From: Phlebopus portentosus
Taxonomy: Eukaryota; Basidiomycota; Agaricomycetes; Boletales; Boletinellaceae
Assembly (NCBI GenBank): GCA_037892935.1
Contig: JAYXKI010000005.1
Span: 248,001-312,000 of the forward strand
DNA: 64,000 bases
Reading direction: 5' to 3'
Part shown: positions 34,079 to 46,400 of the stretch, one piece after another
Layout of the letters: every line of letters begins with the position of its first letter
Position numbering within the stretch: the stretch's first letter is position 1
The notes under the pieces: model-generated
Seen by the model: the letters and a program-made list of their open reading frames with translations, nothing else
Database searches by the model: none
Told to the model about the DNA's origin: nothing
Position numbers and translations under genes: made by a program

Positions 34079-37000
34079 TTATTCCGAAGTGTTAGCTGGT
34101 GCGGTCAGTGCCTTCAAAATACGGCTATGTATTCTCCGTGCAAGAACCTCCACGGCTTCCGCATCACAGATAATTCCGCAGTCCAAATGAATAACATTCA
34201 ACTTCTTCGCAGCCTGAAGTCGCGGAGCCTGACGAAATGGTACGGTCGCAGACGTTGACGATGAATTAGCGATGGCATCCCGCACAGCATCCTGGATGAG
34301 TTTATGGAAATCAGGAATTGGCACCAGAACTCCGATTTGCATCCCCGAGGAGGATTTCTCGGTTGTGGATGATTTATTTGGCGAAGCCTTTTCCTTGATG
34401 GAGTCTTTTCCTGGGCCCGCTTTCGCAGAGTCCACCGCAGCGAACTTGCCTCGTCTTCGGGCAGGGCGGGAAGTTGCCAGTGGCAGACCCGCATCGAGGA
34501 TAGCAACACGACGGCCAGTCATCAATCGGAAGTCCAGCGCATGTCTGAAATGCGATGAATGAGTATTAGTGAAACTGAAAGAGCAGAAGGAGCATACCTC
34601 GAATCTCCATACACCACTCGATACCACCCCGCAGCCTTGGTAAGCACATCCACGACAATGCTCTGTGCATTTCCTCCTTTCTCCCTGTCTTCTCTCAACA
34701 CATCTATAACACACACTAGCGGCAAGCTATCACGTAATAGGCCAACCAATTGATGTAGCGATGCCGATAATAGAGGTCCGTGTCGAAGTATGCGTTGCAA
34801 ATAAGGTAACGCTTCTTCGTGCGGGTTGTAACGCTCGTCTTCGTCCCCGTGTAAAGGATCTACAGGTACAGCGAGCGTCGCCGCTCGACCGATCTTCCGG
34901 ATCCGCGAGAAGGAAAGTTCGTAGGAGCTGTTTGCACTCAGCATCAGCTGGTCCGTGCAAGTAATCGATACGGTGAAATCCTTCGCATACGCGAATTCGA
35001 CAGTCTGTAGGTCGAACGAAAGTAGTCGTACATCCGCCCAGGACTTCTGCTTCGCCATCTGCGCAACTTCCCTAGCGATGACAACCATTTTCGATACCTT
35101 CGCCCATTCTTCTAAAAATTCGTCCACGCAGGTATCAACGGTTTCTGACAGGAAAGACACAATAGCCTCCCGAGCATCGTATATTATACGCTTTGAAGGA
35201 CGAATGACAGTGCTTGTCCCCGCACGTTTGCCGACAGGCTGTTGCACGTATTTCAGTTTAACGCAAGTGACCACCTGTAGCTTCTTGTTCGACCACCAGT
35301 TGAGTGGGACGACACGGATATTTGGCATGGCGGCTTCTGCGGCGGGAACGCCTGCGAGAATATCGGACGATTGGACACAGAGTCCCGGAACAGATCTAAC
35401 GAGAGAGGATTGCAGGTGGGATAAGTCGGGGTGAGATGCGACTGGAGGAATAGGATCCATGTATGTATAAGGTATCCCTCTTCGCTTGAGTTGGAGCTCC
35501 ACTTTCGTGTAAGCGACCCGAGCACTATTAAGGCTCGTCAATGGACTGCTTAAAAAGAGAGATGCAAGCTTTACGAACCAGCAGTAAGCGTAGAGTTCAC
35601 GAAGGACTTCCGTCTCGAGTTTGAACCTGAACCACGTTAAGAACCCGAGCATTATACAAAGAATAAGTTGAAAATCTACCGATCAACACCTAAACCGATA
35701 TCAAAAGGTCCAAACACGCCCAAAGAACCCGTTCGGGCAGATCTAGGGGGTTCATGTCCCCCAGATCCGAATCCCCCAAACCGCTCCTTTACGATGACAT
35801 CACTTCCGTGAATCTTCTGAACGTCGAGCCATCCAATATCCTGTATAACTAAATCAGATATTGGACTATTCTGCATAGGCTGTACGCTGATCAACGCAAA
35901 ACGGAATTCCAGCTCTGTGACCGAAAGCACGAGATAATATCCTCGGAAGTTAGCGAGTTGGATGAAGAGGAATGCTCGTGCGTCTCGCCCGAGTTTCGCG
36001 ATCTCTGTTAAAAATGACCCAGATGAAGCGCACATTCCCCTACTTTCTTTTAGACACTAACCTTCTTTCGGTAAGTTGCGGTTACGGAACGTCGTGAGAC
36101 CCATATAGCGAGCCTTCTGTTCAGCAAGATCCACGATCGTCTACAATCAACGGAATTAGCATCAATTTAGTGAGCAGAACCAACATTTGGTAAAAGCCCA
36201 CGTTGAACCGTGCCATAACGAGGAACTCATACACAACAAACGGATTTTCGTTGATCTTTTCGGTAAACACGGCGTATTGCGGTGCTCGTCCGGCAGCAGC
36301 CAACCCGCCAGTATCTCGCAATAAGATACGTCCTGTTCGTGTGTCGATGGACACTGTGATATATTCGTCTGCACATAAGTGCATTCGTAATGCAGAGATT
36401 CCATCTAGAATGACATCGCAACTCAGCTCTAGAATTTTGTGAAAAGGAACACTTAATTCCAATTACCTTCTATTATCAGAGATAATTCGCCAGGGAAGGA
36501 GAACATCGTGGCGTATGGCCCGTTCCCAGTGAGTGCTGATAGACAGCGAGTATCGCACGCGCATGCTTGGTGATCGCCTTCTTGATCAAAGCCTCGAAGT
36601 TCAAATCTTGCGGATCCTTGATTTAGTTATGCGTTAGCTATTCGAACACATAGAAAACGAATAATACTAAAAAACATACCACTTCAAGTTCCCCTGGTTC
36701 GAGCTGTTCAAGATGTTGAGGCAGTTGGACGCCTAATGCGCCCTTTTCCGGTTCCCATTTGACAATAAGGCGGAATGTCTCAATCTCGTCCGAGGGTCGC
36801 GCCCCGTTGAGCTTCGCTTCTTGCTGAATTTTAGCCAAGACGCGTTCCTTAAAGGTACGTTCTGGTCCTCCCCCTGCTCGGGGTGAAGCATGCGTCTGAA
36901 CTAGGGATATGGTTATCGTCCCACCTATTGGAGCTATTCGCATCTTTGGTTGGAACGTAAGTCGGGCAGGGGTGTTGGATCGAGGTCGGCTAAGTGACAA

Positions 37001-38626
37001 AGATAAACGATGATGAGTCCTGAGTGTATCTAGAAATATTCAACTCACACCCAGTATGATGCGGTGAATGTCTTGCCATCTCGACTTTTTTCTAAGTTAA
37101 GGTAATCTCGCCAGCCCAAGGATCGTAGCCTTTGGGCCTGCTCTGATGTGAATGTTCTATCAAGTCAACAGGACTGTCTGTGTTTACCTGGAAGAAGAGA
37201 ATCTCAAGCTGATACGAAAGCGACATCATTTCTATCACAGCGAGTAAGAAAAGAAACTTGATTAAAACATCAGGCCAACTCACGCAAGAAGTTGAACAGT
37301 CGGACGAGCGGCGCGTCAACAGTGCCAGACGATACTTCGGGTCGTGGAGGAGGTTGAAAGTCGGATGGTGCGATTGGATCTGGAGGTAACGGGATATAAT
37401 AACTGAGACGCCCATCCGCCTCGTCCTGGATGTGTCGTTTCAAGACGCCCGTGGGGCGTTTCGGGAATTCTGCAGCGATACGTCCTCAGATAGATACACA
37501 TACAAAGGAGTGACAGAAATAATCGACCTTGGACATCCGTGAGATCACCCCCTACTTTGTGCAGGAACTCCACATGCCCGAAGAACCATCCGTCATCCTT
37601 CCCGGCGCCCCTAAGCGCCAACGAAGTTTCGAACAAGTCCTGAACCGTGAAGTGGGCTCGGCCGTCCTCTTTTAAGGTGGTTTAGATTAATAATGTAACA
37701 GCCAAAAGTTGAGGAATCCCATACCGATCCGATAATGTGACATCTCAACGGGAATTATCTCGTTCGTTCGTAGGCGGAATCGTATTCGCTCCTCCATTTC
37801 CGCTAAAGTCTTCTTCACTTCATCGTTTGTGAGGGGAGGAAGGTGGATAAAGAATTTCTATGTTCTCGATAAGTCACACAAGGAAATAATGAAATCTGTC
37901 TGCTTTTGATACTCGCTTTTATCTGTGAGGGTAGTCGCAGATACGACCCGGTAGTGAGAACATCCAAAGCAGTGAGAAGGTCGTGGTTGCGTAGTCTGTT
38001 TCTCTGACTTAGCACGGAACTTTCATAATTCATCTTCGTACCAACCTTGCTGGAGCAAGACTATCTTTGACGTTCGTAATGGCCTCTTTACATTCAACAA
38101 ACTGTCTGTTCTGCTCGAGCAAGAACGCCGTTATATTCTTTGAAATGATGCAATAAGCCTTCAAGCTTTCAGGAGACAATTTCTTTAACACACCATCGCC
38201 TTTTGGACATCCCCAGCATCTCTTGACCAACGCATGACCGCGTACAGCTTCACGACCTGCTTCTTTGTCTTTACGACCCAGTCCGCGATTGTACGCTTCC
38301 GAGCTGCATCTGACATCCCAGGAAGTCTATTCCAAAGAAAGAGTCAGAATAAAGCGACCCACGCAATAAAATATTACTCACGTTTCAGCCATCTCCGTCA
38401 ACTCGGCGTAGATCGACTGAGTCATTCGTTGAAGCGGCTCGCGAAGAGGTATCTGTCCGTCATGCACTGGCGGAAGCTCGTGTTCGAGTTCTTCGAAGCT
38501 TGGTTCTCCGTCGACTCCATGAGGAACAATCTCATTCAGGAGATGTGGACCATAATGTCCATTCGTCGAAGGCGCACTCGAACTGCTGCTTCCAGAGGTA
38601 TGAATTCCGTTTATTTTTGTCTCCAT
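34079..38626 (-). CDS. MED14: Mediator complex subunit 14
   Basis: Scaffold subunit linking head, middle and tail of Mediator in the nucleus. On the minus strand the N-terminal exon (METKINGIHTSGSSSSSAPS..., LREPLQRMTQSIYAELTEMA) carries the MED14 N-domain. It continues with ISKNITAFLLEQNRQFVECK, TNVKDSLAPARL, RNHDLLTALDVLTTGSYLRL. Central exons follow (FHKILELSCDVILDGISALR, TRTGRILLRDTGGL, LLRDSLPLVCVIDVL), and the C-terminal part includes VVPLNWWSNKKLQVVTCVKL, KYVQQPVGKRA, KAAGWYRVVYGDSR, ALDFRLMTGRRVAILDAGLP and the final exon ending HSRILKALTAPANTSE at 34079. Length (about 1,200 residues over many exons) is within the fungal range. Several internal exon ends were not resolved. Divergent from SCY1, 216 bp apart. 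Confidence 0.9.
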
Positions 38627-38842
38627 TATGCCGAATAACGGCTATGAAGACGCCTGTATATCCTTCTGTGCGCACTCAGTTGGCATGAACGCGCTGAAAT
38701 GGCGGAGGCACGAAGGGGATGATGAGTGTTCGAATGAAAGGAAATACAAGGCGCGTTTCGAAATCCGCGTTGTCTAAATGAAGCACGCGTGGCTGGTATA
38801 TAAACTTCTTGAGCTTGTCTTCCACCACGGATGTGACAAAAT
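38627..38842. promoter_or_regulatory. Divergent promoter between MED14 and SCY1
   Basis: 216 bp between two start codons on opposite strands. It must drive both genes; no TATA box is obvious. Confidence 0.5.
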
Positions 38843-41800
38843 ATGGATTTACTGAGAAATCTTGGCTCAGCTGCCGTCTCGTCTCTCGTCCAGAAATCGG
38901 GGTTAAACCTTCCTTTTACCTTGGGAGAGAAGAACACGTATTTCGAAGGCAGGACAATTTGGTCGTTGTATGATGGAACGAAGCGGGTAAGTATTGCTTA
39001 TTCTTCTTAAATCTCATTCTTCAAACTTACCCTTCTTCACAAACTAACAGGACGATGGAAGCAAAGTCTCAATATTCATATTCGATTCCAACCAGCCACC
39101 CCGAAGAAATCTGCTTCCGTTCGCAAAGAACGCGCTTAGGAAGCTTCGAACTGTTCGACATCCAGACGTCCTCAAATTCATCGATACGGCAGATTCAGAT
39201 TCTATAGTATACATAATGACAGAACATGTACGACCGTTGGGTCAAGCTCTGCAGAGCTGGGCTGCCAAGGGTGCAAAGCAACGAGAAGAATGGCTTCTCT
39301 GGGGCTTACAACGCATATCCGTGAGTGCATACGTGTCTTATGCTATTGGTCTAATGAGCAATCTAGACTGCCTTGGAATTCGTAAATGATCACTGTGCAT
39401 CGACGCATGGAAATGTACGAGTTGATTCAATATTCTTGTCTCCTTCGGGAGAGTGGAAACTCGGTGGGTTTGAGCTTCTCAGCAATGCTAAGGACGACCA
39501 GGCTGTCCTCTATGTGAGTAGCCTTTCTGGATCCAAGAAACGTCTATCTAACATATTCATTAGATCCTCGGAAGTGTGCTACCAGACTCAAGTCGACATG
39601 CTTCACCGGAGGTCAAGAAAGCTGGCTGGTCATCCTTAAAAGAGTGAGTAATATTTGCGCGCTCAGATAAACATACAACTAACATATTACAGACACCATC
39701 CCTCGGTCGCAGATGCATATGCCCTTGGCCTCCTTATTCATTCCGTTTTCAATCCAAATTCACCCTTACCCGCAACAGCAGATCCTCCACATCCTCCACC
39801 GTCCGCCTCTTCACGGGGAGCAATCCCAACTTCAATATTCACACAATATAAAAAGCTTCTTAATCCAAATCCGAAAGCTCGTATGGCTCCAGCTGGATTC
39901 TTAGAAGCCGGTATGGCGCAGACGGGGGAAGGATGTGGCTTCTTTGCGAACAATACCTTCGTAAGAATCTGTGAAGGTCTTGATCAGTTCAGTATTAAGG
40001 GGGAAGCTGAAAAAGCTGCTTTACTTCGGTAACCACTTCCGTCCTTTTCCCTTACGTACTCGCTGATGGCAGCGTGATGTAGGTTGATAAAAGATGCATC
40101 ATCAACACTCTACCCAGAATTTGCATCGCACCGCGTCCTCCCTTCCCTAGTATCTGCTCTCGAATTTGGTGGAGCCACAGCAAACACCATCCTCCCCATC
40201 GTCCTCCAGCTCGGGGTGCATGTATCTCCGACAGACTACCCAACCATCGTCCTCACACCGGTGACGAAACTCTTCGCAAGCCCAGATCGAGGGACGCGTA
40301 TGGCGCTGCTAGAGCACCTACCTGAGTATGCTGATAAATTGGATAAGAGGACTGTTGCGGACAGGATTTGGCCCCACCTCCAAACGGGATTTACGGATAC
40401 TGTGGCGGTTATAAGGGAGGCGACTGTCAAATCAATCGGCTTGCTCTATCCTAAGGTATTATTTCTTTAAAATAATAAAGCTTTTGGAGCACCATTTTGA
40501 TGCATGTGCAATAGTTTAACGATAGAATCCTTAACAACGACCTACTCCGGCACCTCGCAAAGATGCAATCCGATCCCGAGACGGCTATCCGTACGAATAC
40601 ATGCATCCTCATTGGTCGACTCGGCCCTTCTCTCGGCTACAACACCAAAAAGAAAGTTCTAGTGCCCGCATTCGCAAGAGCTTTGAAAGATAGTTTCGTG
40701 CATGCCCGCGTGGCTGCGCTCATGGCGTTCATGGCGACTATCGAGTGCTTTGATGCCGAAGACCTTGCGTCGAAGGTCATCCCGTGTATATCGTTTACGT
40801 TGATTGACAAGGAAAAGTAGGTGCTTTGTGTTCCCCTGTATTCGTCAGAAAGCTCTGACCATCGACAAGGTTAGTGCGAGATCAGGCTTTTAAAGCTATG
40901 GAACTCTTTGTCAAAAAGTTGGAGACGCATGCTGCTTCTATGGTCTGTACTTTTCAGTCATAGATGGATCAACTGTAACTGACCGAAACAGCCTGAAACT
41001 GTTCTCAACGCGAACGGCCAACCGAACGTCCCCCTACCGGGTCCCGTTGGACAGAACGCTCTCGTAAACTCTGCTGCAGGTGCTGCAGGTACGCTAGCCG
41101 GATGGGCCATGACATCACTTAGCAAGAAGGTATGTATAAGTTATCCGTAAATCATATTATATACGATCCTCTGATTCGTGTTTTCAAAGCTGGTGCCTGG
41201 CGATCTACAAAGTGTGATGGCCACGGCGTCCTCAGCGCCTTCAACAGCTCTTCGTACGAACTCTGCTCCAGCTCCTCCAACTCTCAACGGTTCCGCTTCT
41301 ACTCTCCGCGGAACATTTGTGGCTTCCCCGTCAGCGTCAATGCTTTCTTCTCCTGGACTCCCTTCATCATCTACAGGCAAAGCTCGGGGTATGCAACTTG
41401 GTGCAAGTAAACGCTCTGCAGCAGATGCAGCCGGCGTAGATGCATGGGCCTCGGAAGATCTGATGGACGTTAACGCTGATCAGGAAGACTGGACGGCGTT
41501 TGAGAGTGCGCCTCGAGGGGTGAAAGATTCCGCTGCAGCTTCGACACTTGGCTTTGATGAAGCACCGACGTTCTCGCCTCCTACACTTGCTGTTGATGGT
41601 AATATTTGTCTCTCCCTCTTAAAGCTGCCATGATAATAATAATCCGTGACTTTGTTCAGAATCCGATGATTGGGGAACAATGGATGACGGGACGGACGAT
41701 ACGAACTCCCTCGCAGATGCATGGGGGAGCGACCTCAACGCTCCTCAGCCTACTCGATCCCGACCATCAACACTTTCTCCTTCAACATTAGCTATGGCAA

Positions 41801-42118
41801 AAGCGAGAGTTTCTCCCCGAGCTTCTTCTTCTATTCTTCACTCTAGGCCATCGTTATCGTCGAGCATCACAACGTCCGAGACTCACACAAGTTCTTTATC
41901 GAGCGCGACGAGTCCAGCACGACCCACGACGCCAACGCAGACCGCACCAATGACAAAGGAGGAAAAGGCAGCAGAGATGGCAAGAAGGAAAGAGGAACGG
42001 AAACAGGTTCGTTACAGCAGCTCGCTCGTAATCCCAAGCTTAATTGATATCGAGAATTCCTTCCAAGCGCATCGCAATGCTCAAAGAACAAAAGAAACAT
42101 GCCGCACCAAAAACTTGA
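38843..42118 (+). CDS. SCY1: SCY1-like (SCYL1) pseudokinase with HEAT repeats
   Basis: Scy1/SCYL1 proteins act in Golgi-ER traffic (COPI) and tRNA export. The start MDLLRNLGSAAVSSLVQKSG is followed by LPFTLGEKNTYFEG and a degenerate kinase domain: the usual VAIK lysine region reads VSIFIFD, HRD is replaced by STHGNVRVDSIF and DFG by LGGFEL, so no catalysis is expected. HEAT repeats follow (PEFASHRVLPSLVSALEFGG, SFVHARVAALMAFMATIECF, LVRDQAFKAMELFVKKLETH). Then comes a long Ser/Thr/Pro-rich tail containing DWTAFESAPRG and SDDWGTMDDGTDDTNSLADA, ending in a basic coiled segment (KEEKAAEMARRKEERKQ, IAMLKEQKKHAAPKT). Stop at 42116-42118. Exons rejoin in frame; no lesion seen. Confidence 0.93.
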
Positions 42119-42232
42119 CATTCAGAGGGCCTTGGACTTATGTTTTCCGTTTCGTTCCTTTTCTTTTGGATACACCATACAATATACCGATACATAGATA
42201 GTACAAGTGGATGTATTGGATTCATCAGGGTA

Positions 42233-42729
42233 TCATGATTTACTGCTTTCTCGTTGTTGAAGTTCTTCGATCGGTACACGCACAAGGCGTTCGCAAAACT
42301 GAGGAGACACGTCTTCCGGAGCCGTTTCATCCGGGCTGGCAGTATTTTCAGATTGTGGCACTAATGATGGCGAGTCAAACGATGGATATATGTCAAAGGT
42401 GATGCATACTTGATAAACTGAGGATACGGAACATCTCCGGCCATTGCGATAGCACGTCGCCGTGCACTATTAAAGGAGGAAATTAAAGTAGCGGAGCAGC
42501 AAATGCGTTGAGAATACGTACCATTGCCAGCATTAGCCATGACGTTGCAATCCAAGTCGATAGCCTCCAGCCTACGCACATACTCCAGGCTCAACCGCTC
42601 CAGTGCCCGTAAACCATCATACTCTTTCTTCTTCTCTTCTAATTTCGCATTCGCTTGCGCATTTGACGCCTGCGACGAGATGGAGCTGGCTTGAGACTGT
42701 CTCACAGAATGAACTGAGGACTTGCGCAT
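42233..42729 (-). CDS. DAD2: DASH complex subunit DAD2
   Basis: Small coiled-coil subunit of the DASH/Dam1 ring that couples kinetochores to spindle microtubules. The start is the ATG ending at 42729 (MRKSSVHSVRQSQASSISSQ), chosen because it opens the family-like N-terminus; an in-frame ATG 18 codons upstream exists. The core KLEEKKKEYDGLRALERLSL, EYVRRLEAIDLDCNVMANAG is followed, across an intron, by NVHGDVLSQWPEMFRILSLS, which is the conserved Dad2 C-terminal motif. A further intron (donor GTATGC, acceptor CATTAG) would join MPQSENTASPDETAPEDVSP and a last segment ERLVRVPIEELQQRESSKS, stop at 42233. Without that splice the protein ends MHHL* near 42398. The spliced tail looks coding, so I prefer it. 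Confidence 0.88.
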
Positions 42730-43494
42730 GGTCGTCGTACTCGAGCAAGGTTTCAAAGGACGCGCGACGCGATACGCGAACAAAACGCGTGACCTGCGCG
42801 TGACAAATTATATTTACTCCTCGCAAGGCACTGTATAGCCAAATACAGTTTTCTATGCGTAGGATTAGGGTTATGAAAATAAAGAAACCAAAAAAAAAAA
42901 AATGAAAATGAAAAATGAAAAGACCGCCTACATAGCCCGAGGGGCCGAAGTGGGACAGGAAAATATTCAGACAGCGCATACGGCAAGAACCGCACACGAA
43001 CCACAGGCCTCCTCTGCGGACAGAGTCGCCGTGCTATGGAAGAGTCCCATAGCCCACACTCCCAAACATGAAGGGGAATGCGCCGTCGATGTAAGTATGA
43101 GAAAAAAGAGAATTTTGCAATGTACGAGGTTCATATACTTCGGCAGAATAACCGACCTCGCGCACGGACCAGTTCCGTTAGTGTAGAATCCGAAGTGCTT
43201 CTCTACAAATACAAACAAGCTTAAGTTCCACCTTCTGTTCCAGAGAAAAGTGCCTCTTTTCGGCGCAGTTGTGTATATATAACATTCCGAGCGATACGCT
43301 CAGGCTCTAAGGACAAGGTCATGAATCCGCATATTGTTCGAGCTCTTCCTGCGACATTTTTGTTGATTAGCCAAATGTTCCACTTGTTTGTTGCCCAGTC
43401 TGATTTTCAGTTTATGCGTGCGTCGATTCCGGATGACAGTAGTACACTATAACTTCCAATGAAACGTACATCTAGATACGAACAACCGCTTTGA
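42730..43494. other. Intergenic island with hairpins, TATA box and T-run (candidate ncRNA)
   Basis: 765 bp between DAD2's start and MED12's stop (both minus strand). Most of it looks non-coding but structured. Perfect or near-perfect inverted repeats: 43012-43025 (CTCTG-CGGA-CAGAG), 43033-43053 (GCTATGG, 7-nt loop, CCATAGC) and about 43129-43164 (CGAGGT...ACCTCG with an inner CGG/CCG stem). A TATATATA lies at about 43273-43280. On the minus strand the island ends in T-rich tracts complementary to the A-run at 42889-42901. A minus-strand telomere-repeat-like TAACCCTAA lies near 42865. Not identified as any known RNA; an internal T6 would terminate a Pol III transcript. Confidence 0.35.
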
Positions 43495-46400
43495 TCATTT
43501 TTTCTTCCTCGTAGAGACCCTCGCCTTCTTCTTCGCACTATTATCCGGTATAACAATGACCTCCCCTTCTTCAAGTCCCGCAGAAGAAGCCTTTCGCTTT
43601 CCCTTTGCACTCCCGCGAGAAAAAAGAGCATCAACGTCAATCACCTCTCTGCCAGCCAAAGACGGACTCTGCGTTCGGCGAGAAGATGACGTTGCCGAAG
43701 GCGGTCCAGCTGCGGACGAGGCACCTCCATGACTTGTATGCACCGAGAGCGCCGGCGAGGTACGTCGTGAAGTTGGAGTGCCTCGTCGACTGGGCTCGAC
43801 GTCCCCATCAGCACGGGACCTACTGTCTTCGGTGGATTCTCCCGGACATGCGAAGCCTACACGACTGTCCTTCCATTCGCGTTCGTATATACTCTCAGCA
43901 GCGAGGTCGTCCTCAAAGAGTCCGCGTAGTTGTTCGTCTTTCCCGCTCGCTGACTCTGCAGACTCCAGACCTAGGCGCCGAGCTCCTTCTCCTAAGGCAT
44001 GCGTCGCGAACAACTCCAGAGGAATACTGGTATTATTCCTCACAAGGTATCGCAACCCACGACGCTCCTTCTCTTCCGCCTCCTTCTGGACATCTTTAGC
44101 ATCGAGTAGTGGGGGATCTCCTAGACTTTCGATCCATTCCCAAGGTCTCATTTGGACGGAAGCGCCCGGTTGAAGGTTCCCATCGCCGTCCCGAGAGCTA
44201 TACACTAGATCCGCAACATCCGGACAATGTGGAGCGTGTCTTTCGAGCGTTCGAATCAGCTCGCGATACTCCGGCGATAAGTTGACGGGAATGTCCAAAG
44301 AGTCAAGAGAAATGCAACCTTGGAAAAGGTCTGTGGTTCGGCGTGGTGAAGACGGTAGTTCTACTGGTACCTCAGCATTCTGTAGAACCTTGGAGTCGGT
44401 AGACTTACCATCGAAAATATAAAAAGCAGTATCAAGTAATAAAGAAAATGCAACAGGATTTGACACAGATTCTCCGAAATAGATAGCAAGACGAAGCATA
44501 TTAGACAAGAATCGATGGGCGGTATCTTTCATTGTTTGCGTCCAAGAACCTGGGAAACCAAGATCGAATTGAAGTAGGCGGGCTAGAAAGAGTGTGGTAT
44601 CGGTTAATGGGATTAGGTCATGGTAGTTTGCCCTGCATTCTTGTGCGATATTCTCAAGGGACGAAAACTTCACTGAGAGACAGGAAACAAAAGAATCCTG
44701 GATAGGCCGTTCGAGCGTCGGAAGAGCTGTGGAATCATTTCGGAATGGTCGCATGATCGTGCTCAGCAGGTTAAGGAAATGGCCAGTCTTTGAAGGAATG
44801 GTCTCCAAGGCCTCCTTTTCATCGTTAACATCGTTGAGGATCTCCACGATTCGTTGCAGGCCCTCATTCATAAACTGATTATAAAAACAAGTGAATAAAT
44901 AATCCTTGTCGTTGAGGGTAAAACTACATACCGCCCCTGCGACGTCACCGCTGACACCTTTCACCATTTCAGATACAAAGTCGGCTTCCTGAGCGCTGGT
45001 TGCATTCTGCATGAGCCTTCCAGCAAGCTTAGTCAACTCTGCTTTCGCTTGCATTTCGGTCGATGGATTATGCAGACGTTGACCTATCTGCTGGAGCACA
45101 AAAGACGTGACAGCCGCGGTAGCCGAGAGCTTCCACGGGCTAAGAAGAGACGTAAGATGCGTTTGATCATCCCTCTCTTCGTCATTGAAGATCAGTCGTA
45201 AAGCGGATGTAAGTGGTTCGTGCATGCTCTCTTGACTACCTTTTGTGTAGGGTGGGTTGGCGAAAGCTCCGACGGCGGTGCTAACGTTGCTGGAGGCACC
45301 AAGCCTGAAATCTGCCTTGCAGCAGAGCGAGCGGCGAAGATCAGTTACCTGGTCTCTGAAGCTCTCCTGGATGTCCTCGTTATGCTCGATGAAAACGAGA
45401 GCTGGGATGTTCTCGACGAGAAGGCGAAAGTCCGCATCCGTAAATACATCTCTTCGCCTAGTCCTGAGTCGCTGCATCTCCATTAGGTCAGATGGAGGAA
45501 ATCCCTCTTCCGAAGCAGATAGTTGCTCAACAAGCAACAGCCTGCACAAAGCGTTCGCTGCTCGCAAGAAAGGGCTGTTCTCCTCGAACTGGCTGACGTT
45601 TTCTATAGAGGCGGCAATTTGCCATGCAGGGTAAACGATGCCTTGCAGTAATGTGGCGATTCTAATTGCGTCGTGGATCGCGAGATGAGCGAATACAACG
45701 ATCATAACGTCCCAAGTTTCAGCGTTCATTGACTTCAGCTCGGTCATGCCAGGACCAGACAACCATTGCAGAATATCCCGATCAATACCCTCGGAAGAAT
45801 GAAGATCGACGTGCAAGAGGAATTTGGCATATCGGAGCGCAGTGAAGCGTCGTTCGGATGCATCCGTTATTATAGCAGGAATTTGTCGAACGGTTTCAGC
45901 AACGTTAGTCCACACAACGTAAGTCCAATTTGTCGAAGCACGATATTTGTACCAGAGGGCATTAGCAAGGCCTGCCGGTGCATCTGGGTTGGCTTCCTGC
46001 AACAAAGCGAAAACCTCGGGAATGACTGTCGGTTCAATGTCGGTAGCTTCATCTACTGGTCGGAGAGCCTATAGTTGTCTCCATGAGCATTGTTTTCATA
46101 TCACGGTAGCTACCTAGCATGAGAAATACCTGAGCAAAGTGACCTGCATCTTCGATGACATGTTGCCGAGAGATGGTATCAAGGTACTTGCCATCGTCGA
46201 CTTCAAGAAGCAAGTTGACTAGGCATCGTATGTGAACACCCTTTGCTTTCCACGCCTGATGAGCATCTAGGAGAGCAGACACGATGTCAGCCATGGCGTC
46301 CATGCAAGCCCAGAGAATTAGGCCTCGTCTCAGGTAGTCAACGATGGCCAACAGCAAGTCGGACGTAATCGTCATCTTAAGCACGTCCAGCGTGAACTGA

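Noticed and set aside
43135..43165. Resemblance to the 5' end of U6 snRNA (cttcggcagaata)
   Set aside because: The essential ACAGAGA box and following U6 core are absent and the flanking order is wrong.
43605..44173. Plus-strand frames of 131-164 codons
   Set aside because: Antisense to the C-terminal exon of MED12; composition follows from the Ser/Arg-rich codons on the other strand.
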